Of a stretch of 64,000 nucleotides of DNA, positions 1-9,708 are shown one piece after another. A model generated the notes under the pieces. It made no database searches and was not told the origin of the DNA. It saw only the letters and a list, made by a program, of their open reading frames with translations. How positions within the stretch are numbered: the first letter of the stretch is position 1; each line of letters starts with the position of its first letter. The DNA is from an uncultured Rhodobacterales bacterium (GTDB lineage: Bacteria; Pseudomonadota; Alphaproteobacteria; Rhodobacterales; Rhodobacteraceae): positions 1 to 64,000 of the forward strand of contig CAIMWI010000020.1 in NCBI GenBank assembly GCA_903845215.1, in the 5' to 3' direction. A program made the translations under genes and the position numbers.

Positions 1-1
1 C

Positions 2-265
2 TACAGCGGCATGATCATCGGCGAGCATAACCGCGACAACGATCTGGAAGTGAACGCGCTGAAGGGCAAGCAATTGACCAACGTGCGCGCCTCGGGCACC
101 GATGAGGCTGTGCGCCTGACCACGCCTGTCAAACTGTCGCTGGAACAGTCGATCGCCTATATTGACGACGACGAGTTGGTGGAAGTGACGCCGAAAAACA
201 TCCGGATGCGCAAACGCTTTCTTGATTCCAACGACCGCAAGCGCCAATCGCGCAGCGGGCAGTAA
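2..265 (+). CDS. typA: TypA/BipA translational GTPase, C-terminal end (partial)
   Basis: The open frame enters from the left edge and supplies the last 87 residues of a protein. They match the C-terminal domain of TypA/BipA, a ribosome-binding GTPase of the EF-G class that acts in stress adaptation and 50S assembly. Recognisable pieces are the [12 protein letters not shown] stretch, [10 protein letters not shown], the [19 protein letters not shown] segment and the ending IRMRKRFLD. The GTPase domain lies outside the window, so activity cannot be judged. An intrinsic terminator follows the stop codon directly, so this is probably the last gene of its transcript. Confidence 0.93.
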   Translation, partial: YSGMIIGEHNRDNDLEVNALKGKQLTNVRASGTDEAVRLTTPVKLSLEQSIAYIDDDELVEVTPKNIRMRKRFLDSNDRKRQSRSGQ

Positions 266-270
266 AAGAA

Positions 271-299
271 AGGCCGCCCAAACGGGCGGCCTTTTTCTT
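271..299 (+). terminator. Intrinsic terminator of typA
   Basis: A 9-bp perfect stem (AGGCCGCCC at 271-279 with GGGCGGCCT at 284-292) has a 4-base AAAC loop and is followed by a T-rich tract. It starts 5 bases after the typA stop codon. This is a textbook rho-independent terminator. Confidence 0.9.
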
Positions 300-331
300 A
301 AGCACCTTTTTCTTAAAAACCTTTTTCGTAA
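290..331 (+). repeat. Three 15-bp-spaced copies of the terminator T-tract
   Basis: The 12-mer CCTTTTTCTTAA occurs at 290-301 and 305-316, and once more with one change (CCTTTTTCGTAA) at 320-331. The spacing is exactly 15 bases. The first copy is the 3' arm and T-tract of the typA terminator, so the array looks like slippage duplication of the terminator tail. Confidence 0.75.
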
Positions 332-347
332 GAAAGGGGCGGGCCGG

Positions 348-638
348 TTATTCCGCCTCTTCCACCACCATCAATTCCCGCTCGGCTGCCCCTTTGGCGA
401 AAGACAGCGCCTCTTGATAGGCTACTGAGTGGTAGCACTCTACTGCTTTTTCCAAGCTGGGAAACCGCGCCACCACATTGCGCGCGCGGTCCTTGCCCTC
501 AAGCTGAACATAACGGCCCGCGCGGGCTAGAAAAACCCCGCCATGGGCTGCAATCGCTACCGTGGCGCGTTTCGCATATTCGCCGTAAGCCACGGGATCT
601 GTGACAGTGACATGGGCAATCCACAAAGCGCTTGGCAT
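348..638 (-). CDS. DUF1330 family protein
   Basis: A 96-residue protein with the usual length and pattern of DUF1330, a dimeric alpha/beta-barrel (ferredoxin-like) family of unknown role. Visible family features are the N-terminal WIAHVTVTDP strand followed by YGEYAKRA, the central GGVFLARAGRYVQLEG strand, and the C-terminal FPSLEKAVECYHSVAYQEAL helix. There is no signal peptide or membrane segment, so it should be cytosolic. Its start codon lies one base past the alaS stop, so it is very probably co-transcribed as the last gene after alaS. The biochemical function is not known. Confidence 0.85.
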   Translation of the reverse strand: MPSALWIAHVTVTDPVAYGEYAKRATVAIAAHGGVFLARAGRYVQLEGKDRARNVVARFPSLEKAVECYHSVAYQEALSFAKGAAERELMVVEEAE

Positions 639-639
639 C

Positions 640-3294
640 TTACGCCCCCAACGCGGCGTGAACCGCCTTCAGAGCTGCCTCTGCCAAGGCGATATCCTCG
701 CCCCCCGCCTGCGCCATATCGGGCCGCCCCCCGCCCCCCTTACCGCCCAAAGCGGCCGAGGCCGCTTTGACCAGCGTCACAGCGCTAATGCGCCCTGTCA
801 GATCAGCGGTGACACCTGCAGCCACCGCAGGTTTCGCGCCGGTGTCAGCAATCAACACCACGGCACCAGAGCCAAGTTTCACTTTCATCTCGTCAATCAA
901 AGCCGGCAAGTCCTTACCCGACACGCCTTGCAGCACTTGGGCGATCAGCTTTATGCCGTTGATCTCTACAATCTCTGGCCCGCCGGATTTGCCGCCCATC
1001 GCCAGTTCACGGCGAAGCGTTGCGACCTCGTTTTGCAAAGCGCGGCGTTCGTCAGCCAGTTGCTTGACGCGGTCGGCCAGTTCGGCGGGCGAGGCTTTCA
1101 AGATGCCTGCCACTTCCATCAACTTCGCATCCTGCGCGCGCAGATGATCCAGCGCCGCTTGGCCTGTTAACGCCTCAAACCGGCGCACACCGGCGGAAGA
1201 CGCACTTTCCGACAGCGCCACAAAGGCCCCGATGTCGCCCGTGCGCGCCACATGGGTGCCGCCGCACAGTTCCAGCGAATAGGTCTGCCCATCTGTGCCC
1301 TTGCCCGATCCGGCCAAGGCGCCCATCGACACAACGCGCACTTCGTCGCCGTATTTCTCGCCAAACAGCGCCTGTGCGCCCAAAGCGCGGGCGTCATCGG
1401 GGGTCATGATGCGGGTGTCGACGGGGGTGTTCTGGCGGATGTATTCGTTCACTTCCGCTTCCACGGTGGCGAGTTCCGCAGCCGTCATCCCCTGCCCATG
1501 GCTAAAATCAAACCGCAACCGATCTGGCGCGTTCAAGCTGCCACGTTGGGCGACGTGATCGCCCAAGGCACGGCGCAGCGCTTCGTGCAGCAGGTGGGTG
1601 GCCGAATGGTTGGCACGAATTTGCGCGCGACGGGTGTAGCTGACATCCAGCTTGGCGGGTTGGCCTTTAAGAACCGTCCCCTCGACCACCTTGGCCACAT
1701 GAATAAAAACACCTGCCGCTTTGCGGGTATCTGTCACCTCGGCCAAGCCGGTTTGCGTGCGGATAAAGCCGTGGTCGCCCACTTGCCCGCCGCTTTCGGC
1801 ATAAAACGGCGTTTGGTTGACCACGATTTGCACCGTTGACCCAGCCTCTGCCGCGCCGATGGCGGCACCATCGCGCACCAGCGCCTTGATCTCGCCCTCG
1901 GCGGTTTCGGTATCGTAGCCCAGAAATTCCGTCACACCATACGCTTCGGCCAGTTCAAACCAGATATTGGCATCAGACGCCTCACCCGAACCCGACCAAG
2001 CCGCGCGCGCCTTTTTGCGCTGCTCGTCCATGGCCACTTCAAAGCCTTGCACATCCACTTCGCGGCCCTTTTCGCGCAGGGCGTCTTGGGTCAGATCAAG
2101 CGGGAAGCCGTAGGTGTCATAAAGCTTGAACGCCGTAGCCCCGGGCAGGGCCGATGCTTCGGGCAAGCGCGACAACTCGTCATCCAGCAGGCGCAAGCCA
2201 CGGTCCAGCGTGGTGCGGAAGCGCGATTCTTCCAAGCGCAGTGTCTCTTCGATCAGGCTTTGCGCACGGGTCAGTTCGGGGTAGGCCCCGCCCATTTGGC
2301 GCACCAAAGCGGGCACCAAACGGTGCATCACGGGATCTTGCGCACCCAACATATGGGCATGGCGCATGGCACGGCGCATGATGCGGCGCAGCACATAGCC
2401 GCGCCCCTCGTTCGACGGCATCACGCCATCAGCAATCAGGAAAGACGTCGATCGCAAGTGGTCGGCAATCACACGGTGATGCGTCTTGCCCGCGCCGTCA
2501 GGATCGGTGCTGGTGGCATGGGCCGAGGCTTCGATCAGCGAGCGCATCAGGTCGGTGTCGTAATTGTCGTGCTTGCCTTGCAGCAAAGCGCCGATGCGTT
2601 CCAGCCCCATGCCGGTGTCGATGGATTGCATGTCCAGCGGAACCAAACGCCCATCGGCGAATTGTTCGTTTTGCATGAAGACATTGTTCCATATCTCGAT
2701 AAAGCGGTCGCCGTCTTGGTCAGCGCTGCCCGGTGGGCCGCCCCAGATGCTGTCGCCGTGGTCAAAGAAAATCTCGGTGCAGGGGCCACAGGGGCCCGTC
2801 GGCCCCATGCGCCAGAAATTATCATCAGAAGCGATGCGGATGATGCGGTGGTCGGGCAGGCCCGCGATTTTTTTCCAATAGCCCGCCGCCTCGTCGTCGG
2901 TGTGATAGACGGTCACACACAGCTTGTCTTTGGGAATGTCGAAATCTTTGGTCAGCAATTCCCACGCAAAGCTGATCGCCTGTTCCTTGAAATAATCGCC
3001 GAACGAAAAATTCCCCAGCATTTCAAAGAACGTATGGTGGCGCGCTGTATAGCCCACATTGTCCAGATCGTTGTGCTTACCGCCCGCGCGCACCGACTTT
3101 TGCGCTGTGGTGGCGCGTTTGTAATCGCGCGTTTCAACACCGGTGAAGCAGTTCTTGAACTGCACCATCCCCGAATTGGTGAACATCAAGGTCGGATCGT
3201 TGCGCGGCACCAAGGGCGAGCTGTCGACCACCTTGTGACCGTTGCGGGCGAAGAAATCAAGAAAGGTCGAGCGGATGTCGTTCAGCGTGGGCAT
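640..3294 (-). CDS. alaS: Alanyl-tRNA synthetase
   Basis: AlaRS charges tRNA-Ala with alanine and edits misacylated Ser/Gly. The 884-residue length is normal. In order: the class II catalytic core beginning [20 protein letters not shown], with the [10 protein letters not shown] and RTTTAQK-type motifs and the [15 protein letters not shown] motif; the tRNA-recognition region ([16 protein letters not shown]); the editing-domain zinc ligands HSATHLLH and CGGTH; and the glycine-rich C-terminal oligomerisation domain near the end ([16 protein letters not shown]). An upstream GTG at 3315 is in frame. I chose the ATG at 3294 because homologues begin there and an AGGA sequence precedes it. DUF1330 follows at once on the same strand, and recA lies upstream behind a terminator. 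Confidence 0.97.
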   Translation of the reverse strand: MPTLNDIRSTFLDFFARNGHKVVDSSPLVPRNDPTLMFTNSGMVQFKNCFTGVETRDYKRATTAQKSVRAGGKHNDLDNVGYTARHHTFFEMLGNFSFGDYFKEQAISFAWELLTKDFDIPKDKLCVTVYHTDDEAAGYWKKIAGLPDHRIIRIASDDNFWRMGPTGPCGPCTEIFFDHGDSIWGGPPGSADQDGDRFIEIWNNVFMQNEQFADGRLVPLDMQSIDTGMGLERIGALLQGKHDNYDTDLMRSLIEASAHATSTDPDGAGKTHHRVIADHLRSTSFLIADGVMPSNEGRGYVLRRIMRRAMRHAHMLGAQDPVMHRLVPALVRQMGGAYPELTRAQSLIEETLRLEESRFRTTLDRGLRLLDDELSRLPEASALPGATAFKLYDTYGFPLDLTQDALREKGREVDVQGFEVAMDEQRKKARAAWSGSGEASDANIWFELAEAYGVTEFLGYDTETAEGEIKALVRDGAAIGAAEAGSTVQIVVNQTPFYAESGGQVGDHGFIRTQTGLAEVTDTRKAAGVFIHVAKVVEGTVLKGQPAKLDVSYTRRAQIRANHSATHLLHEALRRALGDHVAQRGSLNAPDRLRFDFSHGQGMTAAELATVEAEVNEYIRQNTPVDTRIMTPDDARALGAQALFGEKYGDEVRVVSMGALAGSGKGTDGQTYSLELCGGTHVARTGDIGAFVALSESASSAGVRRFEALTGQAALDHLRAQDAKLMEVAGILKASPAELADRVKQLADERRALQNEVATLRRELAMGGKSGGPEIVEINGIKLIAQVLQGVSGKDLPALIDEMKVKLGSGAVVLIADTGAKPAVAAGVTADLTGRISAVTLVKAASAALGGKGGGGRPDMAQAGGEDIALAEAALKAVHAALGA

Positions 3295-3374
3295 GGCGGA
3301 AATCGGTCCTATCACAGGGTCGCAGGGTTAGGCCCCGTTTAGCCGCAAGGGCCTGCACTGTCCATTCTGAATGC

Positions 3375-3406
3375 AAAAGGGCCGCCCGTGCCGGGGCGGC
3401 CCTTTT
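3375..3406 (-). terminator. Terminator between recA and alaS
   Basis: A long perfect inverted repeat, AAAAGGGCCGCCC (3375-3387) and GGGCGGCCCTTTT (3394-3406), with a 6-base loop. Read on the minus strand it lies just after the recA stop and ends in a short T run, so it should terminate recA. The structure is symmetrical and could work in both directions. Confidence 0.85.
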
Positions 3407-3423
3407 CAGCCTTTGGCTTGGGA

Positions 3424-4509
3424 TCAATCGTCCAGAACCGCTTCCTGATCGCCCGGTGCCATCGAAAAATCCAGACCCGAGGCCGAGCGGATCTTTTCTT
3501 CGATATCCGCCGCCATGGCGGGATTGGCTTTCAGGAAGGTCTTAGCGTTTTCGCGCCCCTGCCCGATGCGTTCGTCTTTGTACGAATACCAAGAGCCCGA
3601 CTTTTCCACCACGCCACATTTGACGCCCAGATCGACAATCTCGCCGATTTTGGAAATGCCCTCGCCAAACATGATGTCAAACTCCACCTCTTTGAAGGGG
3701 GGCGAGACTTTGTTCTTCACCACCTTCACGCGGGTTGAATTGCCAATCACCGTGTCGCGGTCTTTGATCGACCCGATCCGGCGAATATCTAACCGCACCG
3801 AGGCGTAGAATTTCAGCGCATTGCCGCCCGTGGTGGTTTCGGGCGACCCGAACATGACGCCAATCTTCATGCGAATCTGGTTGATGAAAATCACCATGCA
3901 GTTCGACCGCCCGATAGACGCCGTTAATTTGCGCATCGCCTGGCTCATCAAACGGGCCTGCGAGCCCATCTGCATATCGCCCATATCGCCTTCGATTTCC
4001 GATTTCGGCACCAAAGCGGCGACCGAATCCACCACAATCGTCGTCACCGCCCCCGAGCGCACCAGCGTATCGACAATCTCTAGCGCCTGTTCGCCCGTAT
4101 CGGGCTGGCTGATCAGCAATTCGTCCAAATTGACGCCCAGTTTTTTGGCATATTGCGGGTCAAGCGCATGTTCGGCATCGACAAAGGCGCAAACCCCGCC
4201 GTTCTTTTGCGCTTCGGCCACCACATGCAGCGTCAGTGTGGTCTTGCCCGAACTTTCCGGCCCGTAAATCTCGATAATGCGGCCTTTGGGCAACCCGCCA
4301 ATGCCAAGGGCAATATCCAAGCCCAAGGATCCGGTGGAAATCGCTTCCACATCCATCACGGCGTTGTTTTGGCCCAGCTTCATGATCGAGCCTTTGCCAA
4401 ACTGCCGCTCAATCTGCGCCAGTGCAGATTCCAAAGCCTTGGCCTTATCGGCGTCTTTCTTATCCATCGTGCGCTTTCCGTCCAGTTCGAAGAGGGTTGC
4501 AACAGTCAT
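3424..4509 (-). CDS. recA: Recombinase RecA
   Basis: RecA is the DNA-dependent ATPase that drives homologous recombination and LexA self-cleavage in the SOS response. The 361-residue product has the N-terminal oligomerisation segment ([20 protein letters not shown]), Walker A GPESSGKT near residues 83-90, Walker B ([13 protein letters not shown]), the DNA-binding L1/L2 region ([56 protein letters not shown]) and an acidic C-terminal tail. The ATG at 4509 gives the N-terminal leader ([13 protein letters not shown]) typical of Rhodobacterales RecA. A LexA-like operator lies 77-91 bases upstream. valS is divergent. Confidence 0.98.
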   Translation of the reverse strand: MTVATLFELDGKRTMDKKDADKAKALESALAQIERQFGKGSIMKLGQNNAVMDVEAISTGSLGLDIALGIGGLPKGRIIEIYGPESSGKTTLTLHVVAEAQKNGGVCAFVDAEHALDPQYAKKLGVNLDELLISQPDTGEQALEIVDTLVRSGAVTTIVVDSVAALVPKSEIEGDMGDMQMGSQARLMSQAMRKLTASIGRSNCMVIFINQIRMKIGVMFGSPETTTGGNALKFYASVRLDIRRIGSIKDRDTVIGNSTRVKVVKNKVSPPFKEVEFDIMFGEGISKIGEIVDLGVKCGVVEKSGSWYSYKDERIGQGRENAKTFLKANPAMAADIEEKIRSASGLDFSMAPGDQEAVLDD

Positions 4510-4585
4510 TCATCTTCCCCTTATTCCATGGCCACGCCTCTGCGGCAATCGCCGGATGTGTTCCTGCTTTGTATCTGCTTTATGA

Positions 4586-4600
4586 GACCAAAACAGGAAC
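4586..4600 (-). promoter_or_regulatory. Candidate LexA (SOS) operator of recA
   Basis: On the minus strand the sequence reads GTTC, 7 bases, GGTC. The alphaproteobacterial LexA consensus is the direct repeat GTTC-N7-GTTC, so this is a match with one mismatch. It lies 77-91 bases before the recA start. An 8-bp inverted repeat (TGTTCCTG at 4559-4566, CAGGAACA at 4594-4601) brackets the region, so a second weaker half-site may face it. The assignment is by pattern only. Confidence 0.55.
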
Positions 4601-4742
4601 ATTTCAAGGTAAATCTTCATCACCTCTTTTTGTCAGCTTTGGATTAACAAAGTCTGAACAGCACCCGTCAATCGGACCTGCCCCAAGCGCTATGGGCTTT
4701 TCCAAGCCCTGCGAAGGCGCTAAGAGGCTGTCAAACCTTTGC

Positions 4743-4746
4743 AGGA
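4743..4746 (+). promoter_or_regulatory. Ribosome-binding site fixing the valS start
   Basis: AGGA lies 7 bases before the ATG at 4754. It overlaps the beginning of the longer reading frame that starts at 4739, so the shorter start is preferred. Confidence 0.6.
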
Positions 4747-4753
4747 TACCAAA

Positions 4754-7750
4754 ATGCCCATGGAAAAGACCTTCAACGCGGCCGAATCCGAGGCGCGCAT
4801 TTCTAAACTGTGGATCGACCAAAAGGTCGGTCGTGCTGGCGCCAATGCCAAACCCGACGCAGAAGCCTTTTCCATCATGATTCCGCCGCCAAACGTGACA
4901 GGCTCGCTGCATATGGGGCATGCGTTCAACAACACGCTGCAAGATATCTTGATCCGCTGGCACCGGATGCGCGGTCACGACACGTTGTGGCAAGTGGGCA
5001 CCGACCATGCAGGCATTGCCACCCAAATGGTGGTCGAACGCGAACTGGCCAAGGCCAAAGCCCCTTCGCGCCGCGACATGGGGCGCGAGGCGTTCTTGGC
5101 CAAGGTTTGGGAATGGAAAGACCAATCTGGCGGCACCATCATCAACCAGCTCAAACGCCTTGGCGCATCGTGCGATTGGGACCGCGAGGCGTTTACCATG
5201 TCGGGCAATTTCCCCGATGCCGTGATCAAAGTCTTTGTCGATATGTACAACAAGGGCCTGATCTACCGCGGCAAGCGTTTGGTCAACTGGGACCCTCATT
5301 TTGAAACCGCCATTTCCGACCTAGAGGTTGAGAATATCGAGGTGAAGGGCCATATGTGGCACTTCAAATATATCCTCGCCGGTGGGGAAACCTATGAATA
5401 TATTGAGAAAGACGCCGAAGGGAATGTGATCTTGCGTGAAAAGCGCAATTACATCTCTATCGCCACCACGCGGCCCGAAACCATGCTGGGCGACGGTGCG
5501 GTTGCCGTGCACCCCTCAGACGCCCGCTATGCGCCTATCGTGGGCAAGATGGTGCACCTGCCGCTGTGTGACCGTTTGATCCCGATCATCACCGACGAAT
5601 ACCCCGACCCTGCCTTTGGCTCGGGTGCTGTGAAAATCACCGGCGCGCATGATTTCAACGATTACCAAGTCGCCAAACGTGGCAATCTGCCCTGCTACCG
5701 CCTGATGGACACGCGCGGTGCCATGCGCGCCGATGGTGCGCCCTATGATTTGGCCGTGGCGCGCGCCCGCGAGATCGCCGCAGGCTCGCCCACAACTGAG
5801 GCGGAAGTGGATAGCCTGAACCTTGTCTCCGAAAAATACCGCGGCCTTGACCGGTTCGAGGCACGAAAGCAGGTGGTCGCCGATATCAACGCCGCTGGCC
5901 TTGCCGTCACTGTGCTGGTGAAAACGATTGACGAAGAAACCGGATCAGAAGCCCTGCATCTGGAACCGGTGGTTGATAACAAGCCGATTATGCAGCCTTT
6001 CGGTGACCGCTCTAAAGTGGTGATCGAACCGATGCTCACCGACCAATGGTTCGTCGACACCGCCAAGATCGTCGGCCCCGCGCTCGACGCTGTGCGCAAT
6101 GGCGACACCGTGATCATGCCCCAATCGGGCGAGCGCACCTATTTCCATTGGCTAGAGAATATCGAACCGTGGTGCATCTCGCGCCAGTTGTGGTGGGGGC
6201 ACCAGATTCCGGTGTGGTTTGATCTTTATGGGAACCAATTCTGCGCGCCATCTCAGGCTGAAGCGATTGCTTTAGCCAAAGCACATCATACTCTGGCAAA
6301 TCCGGGTAAGAACGTGAATGTCTTCGTCGACGAACGGACCTTCACTCTTTCAAAAGACGAAGTAGGTCGAGCTATAAAACATCCGACTGCGACTGAGGTT
6401 GGCTGGGTCGGCGATGACGCTAGTGCTGAAATCAGGATTGGCATCCACCGTGATCAAGACGTTCTCGACACATGGTTCTCATCGGGTCTTTGGCCGATCG
6501 GCACTTTAGGATGGCCCGATAACACACTAGAATTGCAGCGCTATTTCCCAACATCGGCCCTGATCACCGGCGCGGATATCATCTTCTTCTGGGTCGCGCG
6601 TATGATGATGATGCAACTGGCCGTGGTGGATCAGGTGCCGTTCAAGACGGTCTACCTGCACGGCCTTGTGCGCGATGCCAAGGGCAAGAAAATGTCCAAA
6701 TCCTTGGGCAATGTGATCGACCCCTTGGAAATCATTGACGAATTCGGGGCTGATGCCCTGCGCTTTGCCAACGCGGCCATGGCCTCGCTGGGCGGCACGC
6801 TGAAAATGGATACGCAGCGCATCGCGGGCTATCGCAACTTTGGCACCAAACTGTGGAATGCCTGCCGCTTTGCCGAGATGAACGGCGTGTGGGAAGGCCA
6901 CACCACCGCAACCACCCCACCCAAGGTGACGGCCACGGCCAACCTGTGGATCATCGGCGAAACCGCCAAGACCTTGGCCGAGGTCGATGCCGCCCTGACA
7001 GACTACCGCTTCGACACCGCCGCCGATGCGCTCTACAAGTTCGTCTGGGGCAAGGTTTGCGACTGGTATGTCGAATTTGCCAAACCTTTGTTTGATGGGC
7101 CTGCCGCTGCAGAAACCCGCGCCACAATGGCGTGGGTGCTGGACCAGTCGATGATCCTGTTGCACCCGATCATGCCTTTCATCACCGAAGAGCTGTGGTC
7201 CACCACGGGCACACGAGCCAAGCTTTTGGTGCATACCGACTGGCCGTCTTACGGCGCAGACCTGATCACCCCCGAAGCCGACCGCGAAATGGCATTCGTG
7301 ACCACCCTGATCGACGAAATCCGCTCTGCCCGCGCCGAGGTGCATGTGGCGGCGGGCTTGAAAGTTGATCTGGTCGCCACCGCCCTGTCGGCCGAAGCGC
7401 GTGCCGCTTGGGGGCGTAACGACAGCCTGATCCGCAGACTGGCGCGGCTCGACGGCTTTTCCGAAGGCCCCGCCCCAAAGGGTTCGATCACCTTGGCGCT
7501 AGAAGGTGCCGCCTTTGCCATTCCCTTGGCCGGCCTGATCGACATTGCCGAGGAAAAGGCCCGCCTGTCCAAGACGATGGAAAAGCTCGCCAAGGAAATC
7601 GGCGGGCTGAAGGGGCGGCTGCACAACCCCAGCTTTGTGGCCTCCGCCCCCGAAGACGTGGTCGACGAGGCCAAGGCCAATCTCGAAGCGCGCGAGGAAG
7701 AAGCCGCCAAGCTGCAAGCTGCCCTCAAACGCCTTGCCGACCTAGGCTGA
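4754..7750 (+). CDS. valS: Valyl-tRNA synthetase
   Basis: ValRS charges tRNA-Val and hydrolyses Thr-tRNA-Val. The 998-residue class I enzyme shows the HIGH-type motif [11 protein letters not shown], a long editing (CP1) domain with [10 protein letters not shown], the catalytic-core motif [15 protein letters not shown], the KMSKS motif ([10 protein letters not shown]), an anticodon-binding domain and a C-terminal coiled coil rich in Ala, Glu and Lys. The start at 4754 ([18 protein letters not shown]) is supported by an AGGA site and by homologues. About 320 bases near 6225-6545 (residues about 491-597) have clearly lower GC and codons that are rare elsewhere in this gene (ATA, GTA, TTA, CTA, AGT), although the frame is intact; see findings. 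Confidence 0.97.
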   Translation: MPMEKTFNAAESEARISKLWIDQKVGRAGANAKPDAEAFSIMIPPPNVTGSLHMGHAFNNTLQDILIRWHRMRGHDTLWQVGTDHAGIATQMVVERELAKAKAPSRRDMGREAFLAKVWEWKDQSGGTIINQLKRLGASCDWDREAFTMSGNFPDAVIKVFVDMYNKGLIYRGKRLVNWDPHFETAISDLEVENIEVKGHMWHFKYILAGGETYEYIEKDAEGNVILREKRNYISIATTRPETMLGDGAVAVHPSDARYAPIVGKMVHLPLCDRLIPIITDEYPDPAFGSGAVKITGAHDFNDYQVAKRGNLPCYRLMDTRGAMRADGAPYDLAVARAREIAAGSPTTEAEVDSLNLVSEKYRGLDRFEARKQVVADINAAGLAVTVLVKTIDEETGSEALHLEPVVDNKPIMQPFGDRSKVVIEPMLTDQWFVDTAKIVGPALDAVRNGDTVIMPQSGERTYFHWLENIEPWCISRQLWWGHQIPVWFDLYGNQFCAPSQAEAIALAKAHHTLANPGKNVNVFVDERTFTLSKDEVGRAIKHPTATEVGWVGDDASAEIRIGIHRDQDVLDTWFSSGLWPIGTLGWPDNTLELQRYFPTSALITGADIIFFWVARMMMMQLAVVDQVPFKTVYLHGLVRDAKGKKMSKSLGNVIDPLEIIDEFGADALRFANAAMASLGGTLKMDTQRIAGYRNFGTKLWNACRFAEMNGVWEGHTTATTPPKVTATANLWIIGETAKTLAEVDAALTDYRFDTAADALYKFVWGKVCDWYVEFAKPLFDGPAAAETRATMAWVLDQSMILLHPIMPFITEELWSTTGTRAKLLVHTDWPSYGADLITPEADREMAFVTTLIDEIRSARAEVHVAAGLKVDLVATALSAEARAAWGRNDSLIRRLARLDGFSEGPAPKGSITLALEGAAFAIPLAGLIDIAEEKARLSKTMEKLAKEIGGLKGRLHNPSFVASAPEDVVDEAKANLEAREEEAAKLQAALKRLADLG

Positions 7751-7916
7751 TCACGGCCCCGCCGCAAATTCCAAGGCGCGTCGACAGCGCCATGTTTCAT
7801 CTCGCCTCTGGCATGCCGCCACCCAGCTTGGGGCGCGGCACAGCCAAGTTATGTCGGGCAAGATCACATTAACCCCCTCTTTCTCTTGCCCTTTGTCGCA
7901 CTACTCTCGGGGGTGA

Positions 7917-7950
7917 GGCGCTTTTGCGCCGAGGGGGCAGAAGGCCCCCT
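7917..7950 (+). other. Two adjacent hairpins between valS and the DUF1992 gene
   Basis: Hairpin 1 is GGCGC (7917-7921), a TTTT loop, then GCGCC (7926-7930). Hairpin 2 is AGGGGGC (7932-7938), a 5-base loop, then GCCCCCT (7944-7950). No T run follows, so a simple intrinsic terminator is not obvious. They sit about 50 bases upstream of the next start codon, in a 249-base gap that otherwise shows nothing recognisable. Confidence 0.45.
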
Positions 7951-7999
7951 GATTGTGCCGACAGATGTGCCATAATCACCCTTCCCACAGGAGAGTGCG

Positions 8000-8332
8000 A
8001 TGTCTTGGCTTTCACGCATGGCGGAACGACAGATGACCAAGGCCCGCTTGCAAGGCCAGTTGCAAGGTTTAGCGGGCGAGGGAAAGCCTTTGCCCGAACG
8101 GCCCGGCGATGCCTTTATCTCGGCAGGCGATGCGATGGGCTTTCGCATCATGGCCGAGGCGGGGGTTTTGCCTGAAGAGATTACTTTAAAAAAGCAGGCC
8201 ATCGCCTTACGCGAAACCTTGGCAACCCTAACTGACGCCCAAGCCATCAAAGCTGCCATGGCCGAACTCGCCCGTGTCGAAATGCGCCAAGCCATGGCCG
8301 AAGAGGCGCGTAGAGCATTTTTGAAGGGTTAG
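8000..8332 (+). CDS. DUF1992 (DnaJ-homologue-associated) family protein
   Basis: A 110-residue protein beginning MSWLSRMAERQMTKARLQGQLQGLAGEGKPLPE. This matches the DUF1992 pattern of an amphipathic start, a run of basic and Gln residues, then a G-x-GKPL motif; the rest is helical and rich in Ala and Glu. The family includes the conserved domain of DNAJC28. Its role in bacteria is unknown. A good ribosome-binding site (AGGAG) lies just before the ATG. There are no transmembrane segments or signal peptide. A 143-codon frame on the opposite strand is a shadow of this gene. Confidence 0.75.
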   Translation: MSWLSRMAERQMTKARLQGQLQGLAGEGKPLPERPGDAFISAGDAMGFRIMAEAGVLPEEITLKKQAIALRETLATLTDAQAIKAAMAELARVEMRQAMAEEARRAFLKG

Positions 8333-8412
8333 GCTGGCACAGGCTGCGCACCAGCCCCCTTGCGCTTGCGGCTTTTGCAAGGTTCACTTGGGCGCAAACA
8401 AAGGATGCCGCC

Positions 8413-9597
8413 ATGACACAGCTTTCCCCTCTCAACCCCGCCATGGCCGCCACCGAATTGCCCCCCGTTATGGAGGCCCGCCGCTGGCTAAATGGTGTGA
8501 CCTTTCCAGCCGATCGCCCCCTGATCAATGTCAGCCAAGCAGCCCCGCTTGATCTGCCCCCCCTTGGCTTGCGCCAAGCCCTTGCAGATGCTGCACTAAA
8601 CGACCCAAACGCGCATCTGTACGGCCCTGTTCTCGGTCTGCCCGATCTGCGCGCCGAAGTCGCCAGCCAGTGGAGCCGCGCCTACGACGCAACCATCTCG
8701 CCCGAACAAACCGCTATCACCCAAGGCTGCAATCAAGCCTTCTGTGCCATCATCTCTACTCTTGCCGGGGCGGGCGATGAGGTGATTTTGCCCTGCCCGT
8801 GGTATTTCAACCATAAGATGTGGCTGGACATGGCGGGTATCCACGCGGTTCCCCTGTCCGTCACGTCAGATCTGATCCCGTCCGCTGCGGCGGCAGAGGC
8901 TTTGATAACCCCAAAGACCAAGGCCATCGTACTTGTATCGCCGAACAATCCAGGCGGGGTGGAATATCCGGCCCAGACGTTGACAGATTTCCGCGATCTG
9001 GCGCGGCGGCGTGGGGTGGTATTGATTGTGGATGAAACCTACCGCGATTTTGACAGCCGCACAGGAAGGCCGCACGATTTGTTCACCCAAAGCGATTGGG
9101 CTGACGGCTTTATCCAACTGTACTCTTTTTCCAAAGCCTATCGTCTAACAGGCCACCGGGTTGGGGCCATTGTGGCCTCTGTGGCCCGTTTGGCCGAGGT
9201 AGAGAAGTTTCTTGATACGGTGGCAATCTGCCCCAACCAACTGGGCCAGATCGCAGCCCTTTGGGGAATGCGCAATCTTGGCCCTTGGGTCGCCCAGCAA
9301 CGCACGGAAATCCTATCACGACGCGACGCGATGATCGCTGGGTTTGCATCCTTGCCAGCATGGAAGCTGTTAGGCTGCGGCGCCTATTTTGCTTATGTCG
9401 AACACCCTTTCGCAATTTCCTCGACCGAGGTGTGCAAGCGCGCTGTGGCGGACGCCTCGCTACTGATGTTGCCGGGGTCGATGTTTCAACCACAAGGCTC
9501 ACCGCAAGGTGCGCGTCAAATTCGCATCGCCTTCGCCAATATCGACAAAGACGGCATTGCCGAATTCTTCAAGAGACTGGCAAAATTCAAACCCTAA
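8413..9597 (+). CDS. Class I/II PLP-dependent aminotransferase
   Basis: A 394-residue fold-type I aminotransferase. Visible features: substrate-pocket region NVSQAAPLDLPP; Gly-rich ligand segment YGPVLGLPDLR; TQGCNQAF before the PLP phosphate site; SPNNPGG (Asn contacting PLP O3'); VDETYRDF (Asp contacting the PLP ring nitrogen); and the Schiff-base lysine at about residue 241 in SFSKAYRLTGHRVG. The C-terminal arginine that usually binds the substrate carboxylate is in the ARQIRIAF segment. Substrate specificity cannot be read from the sequence. It lies between the DUF1992 and PpiD-like genes on the same strand. No clear operon partner is seen. Confidence 0.88.
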   Translation: MTQLSPLNPAMAATELPPVMEARRWLNGVTFPADRPLINVSQAAPLDLPPLGLRQALADAALNDPNAHLYGPVLGLPDLRAEVASQWSRAYDATISPEQTAITQGCNQAFCAIISTLAGAGDEVILPCPWYFNHKMWLDMAGIHAVPLSVTSDLIPSAAAAEALITPKTKAIVLVSPNNPGGVEYPAQTLTDFRDLARRRGVVLIVDETYRDFDSRTGRPHDLFTQSDWADGFIQLYSFSKAYRLTGHRVGAIVASVARLAEVEKFLDTVAICPNQLGQIAALWGMRNLGPWVAQQRTEILSRRDAMIAGFASLPAWKLLGCGAYFAYVEHPFAISSTEVCKRAVADASLLMLPGSMFQPQGSPQGARQIRIAFANIDKDGIAEFFKRLAKFKP

Positions 9598-9708
9598 GCC
9601 CACAAAAGCCTGTGATTTTTCAAAGAATGGTCGTTGCCCCGCGCGCCACCCTTGCCCCGAACCTGCCTTTCAGCTTACACCCATGCCACTTTGAAAAGGA
9701 TGCAGGCC

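Noticed and set aside
3295-3315. GTG start for alaS seven codons upstream
   Set aside because: Homologues start at [11 protein letters not shown]; the added residues are not conserved and the ATG has an acceptable AGGA site.
7864-8295. 143-codon minus-strand frame over the DUF1992 gene
   Set aside because: It is antisense to a well-supported gene with a good ribosome-binding site, has a composition typical of shadow frames (many Ser, Arg, Lys) and no family similarity.
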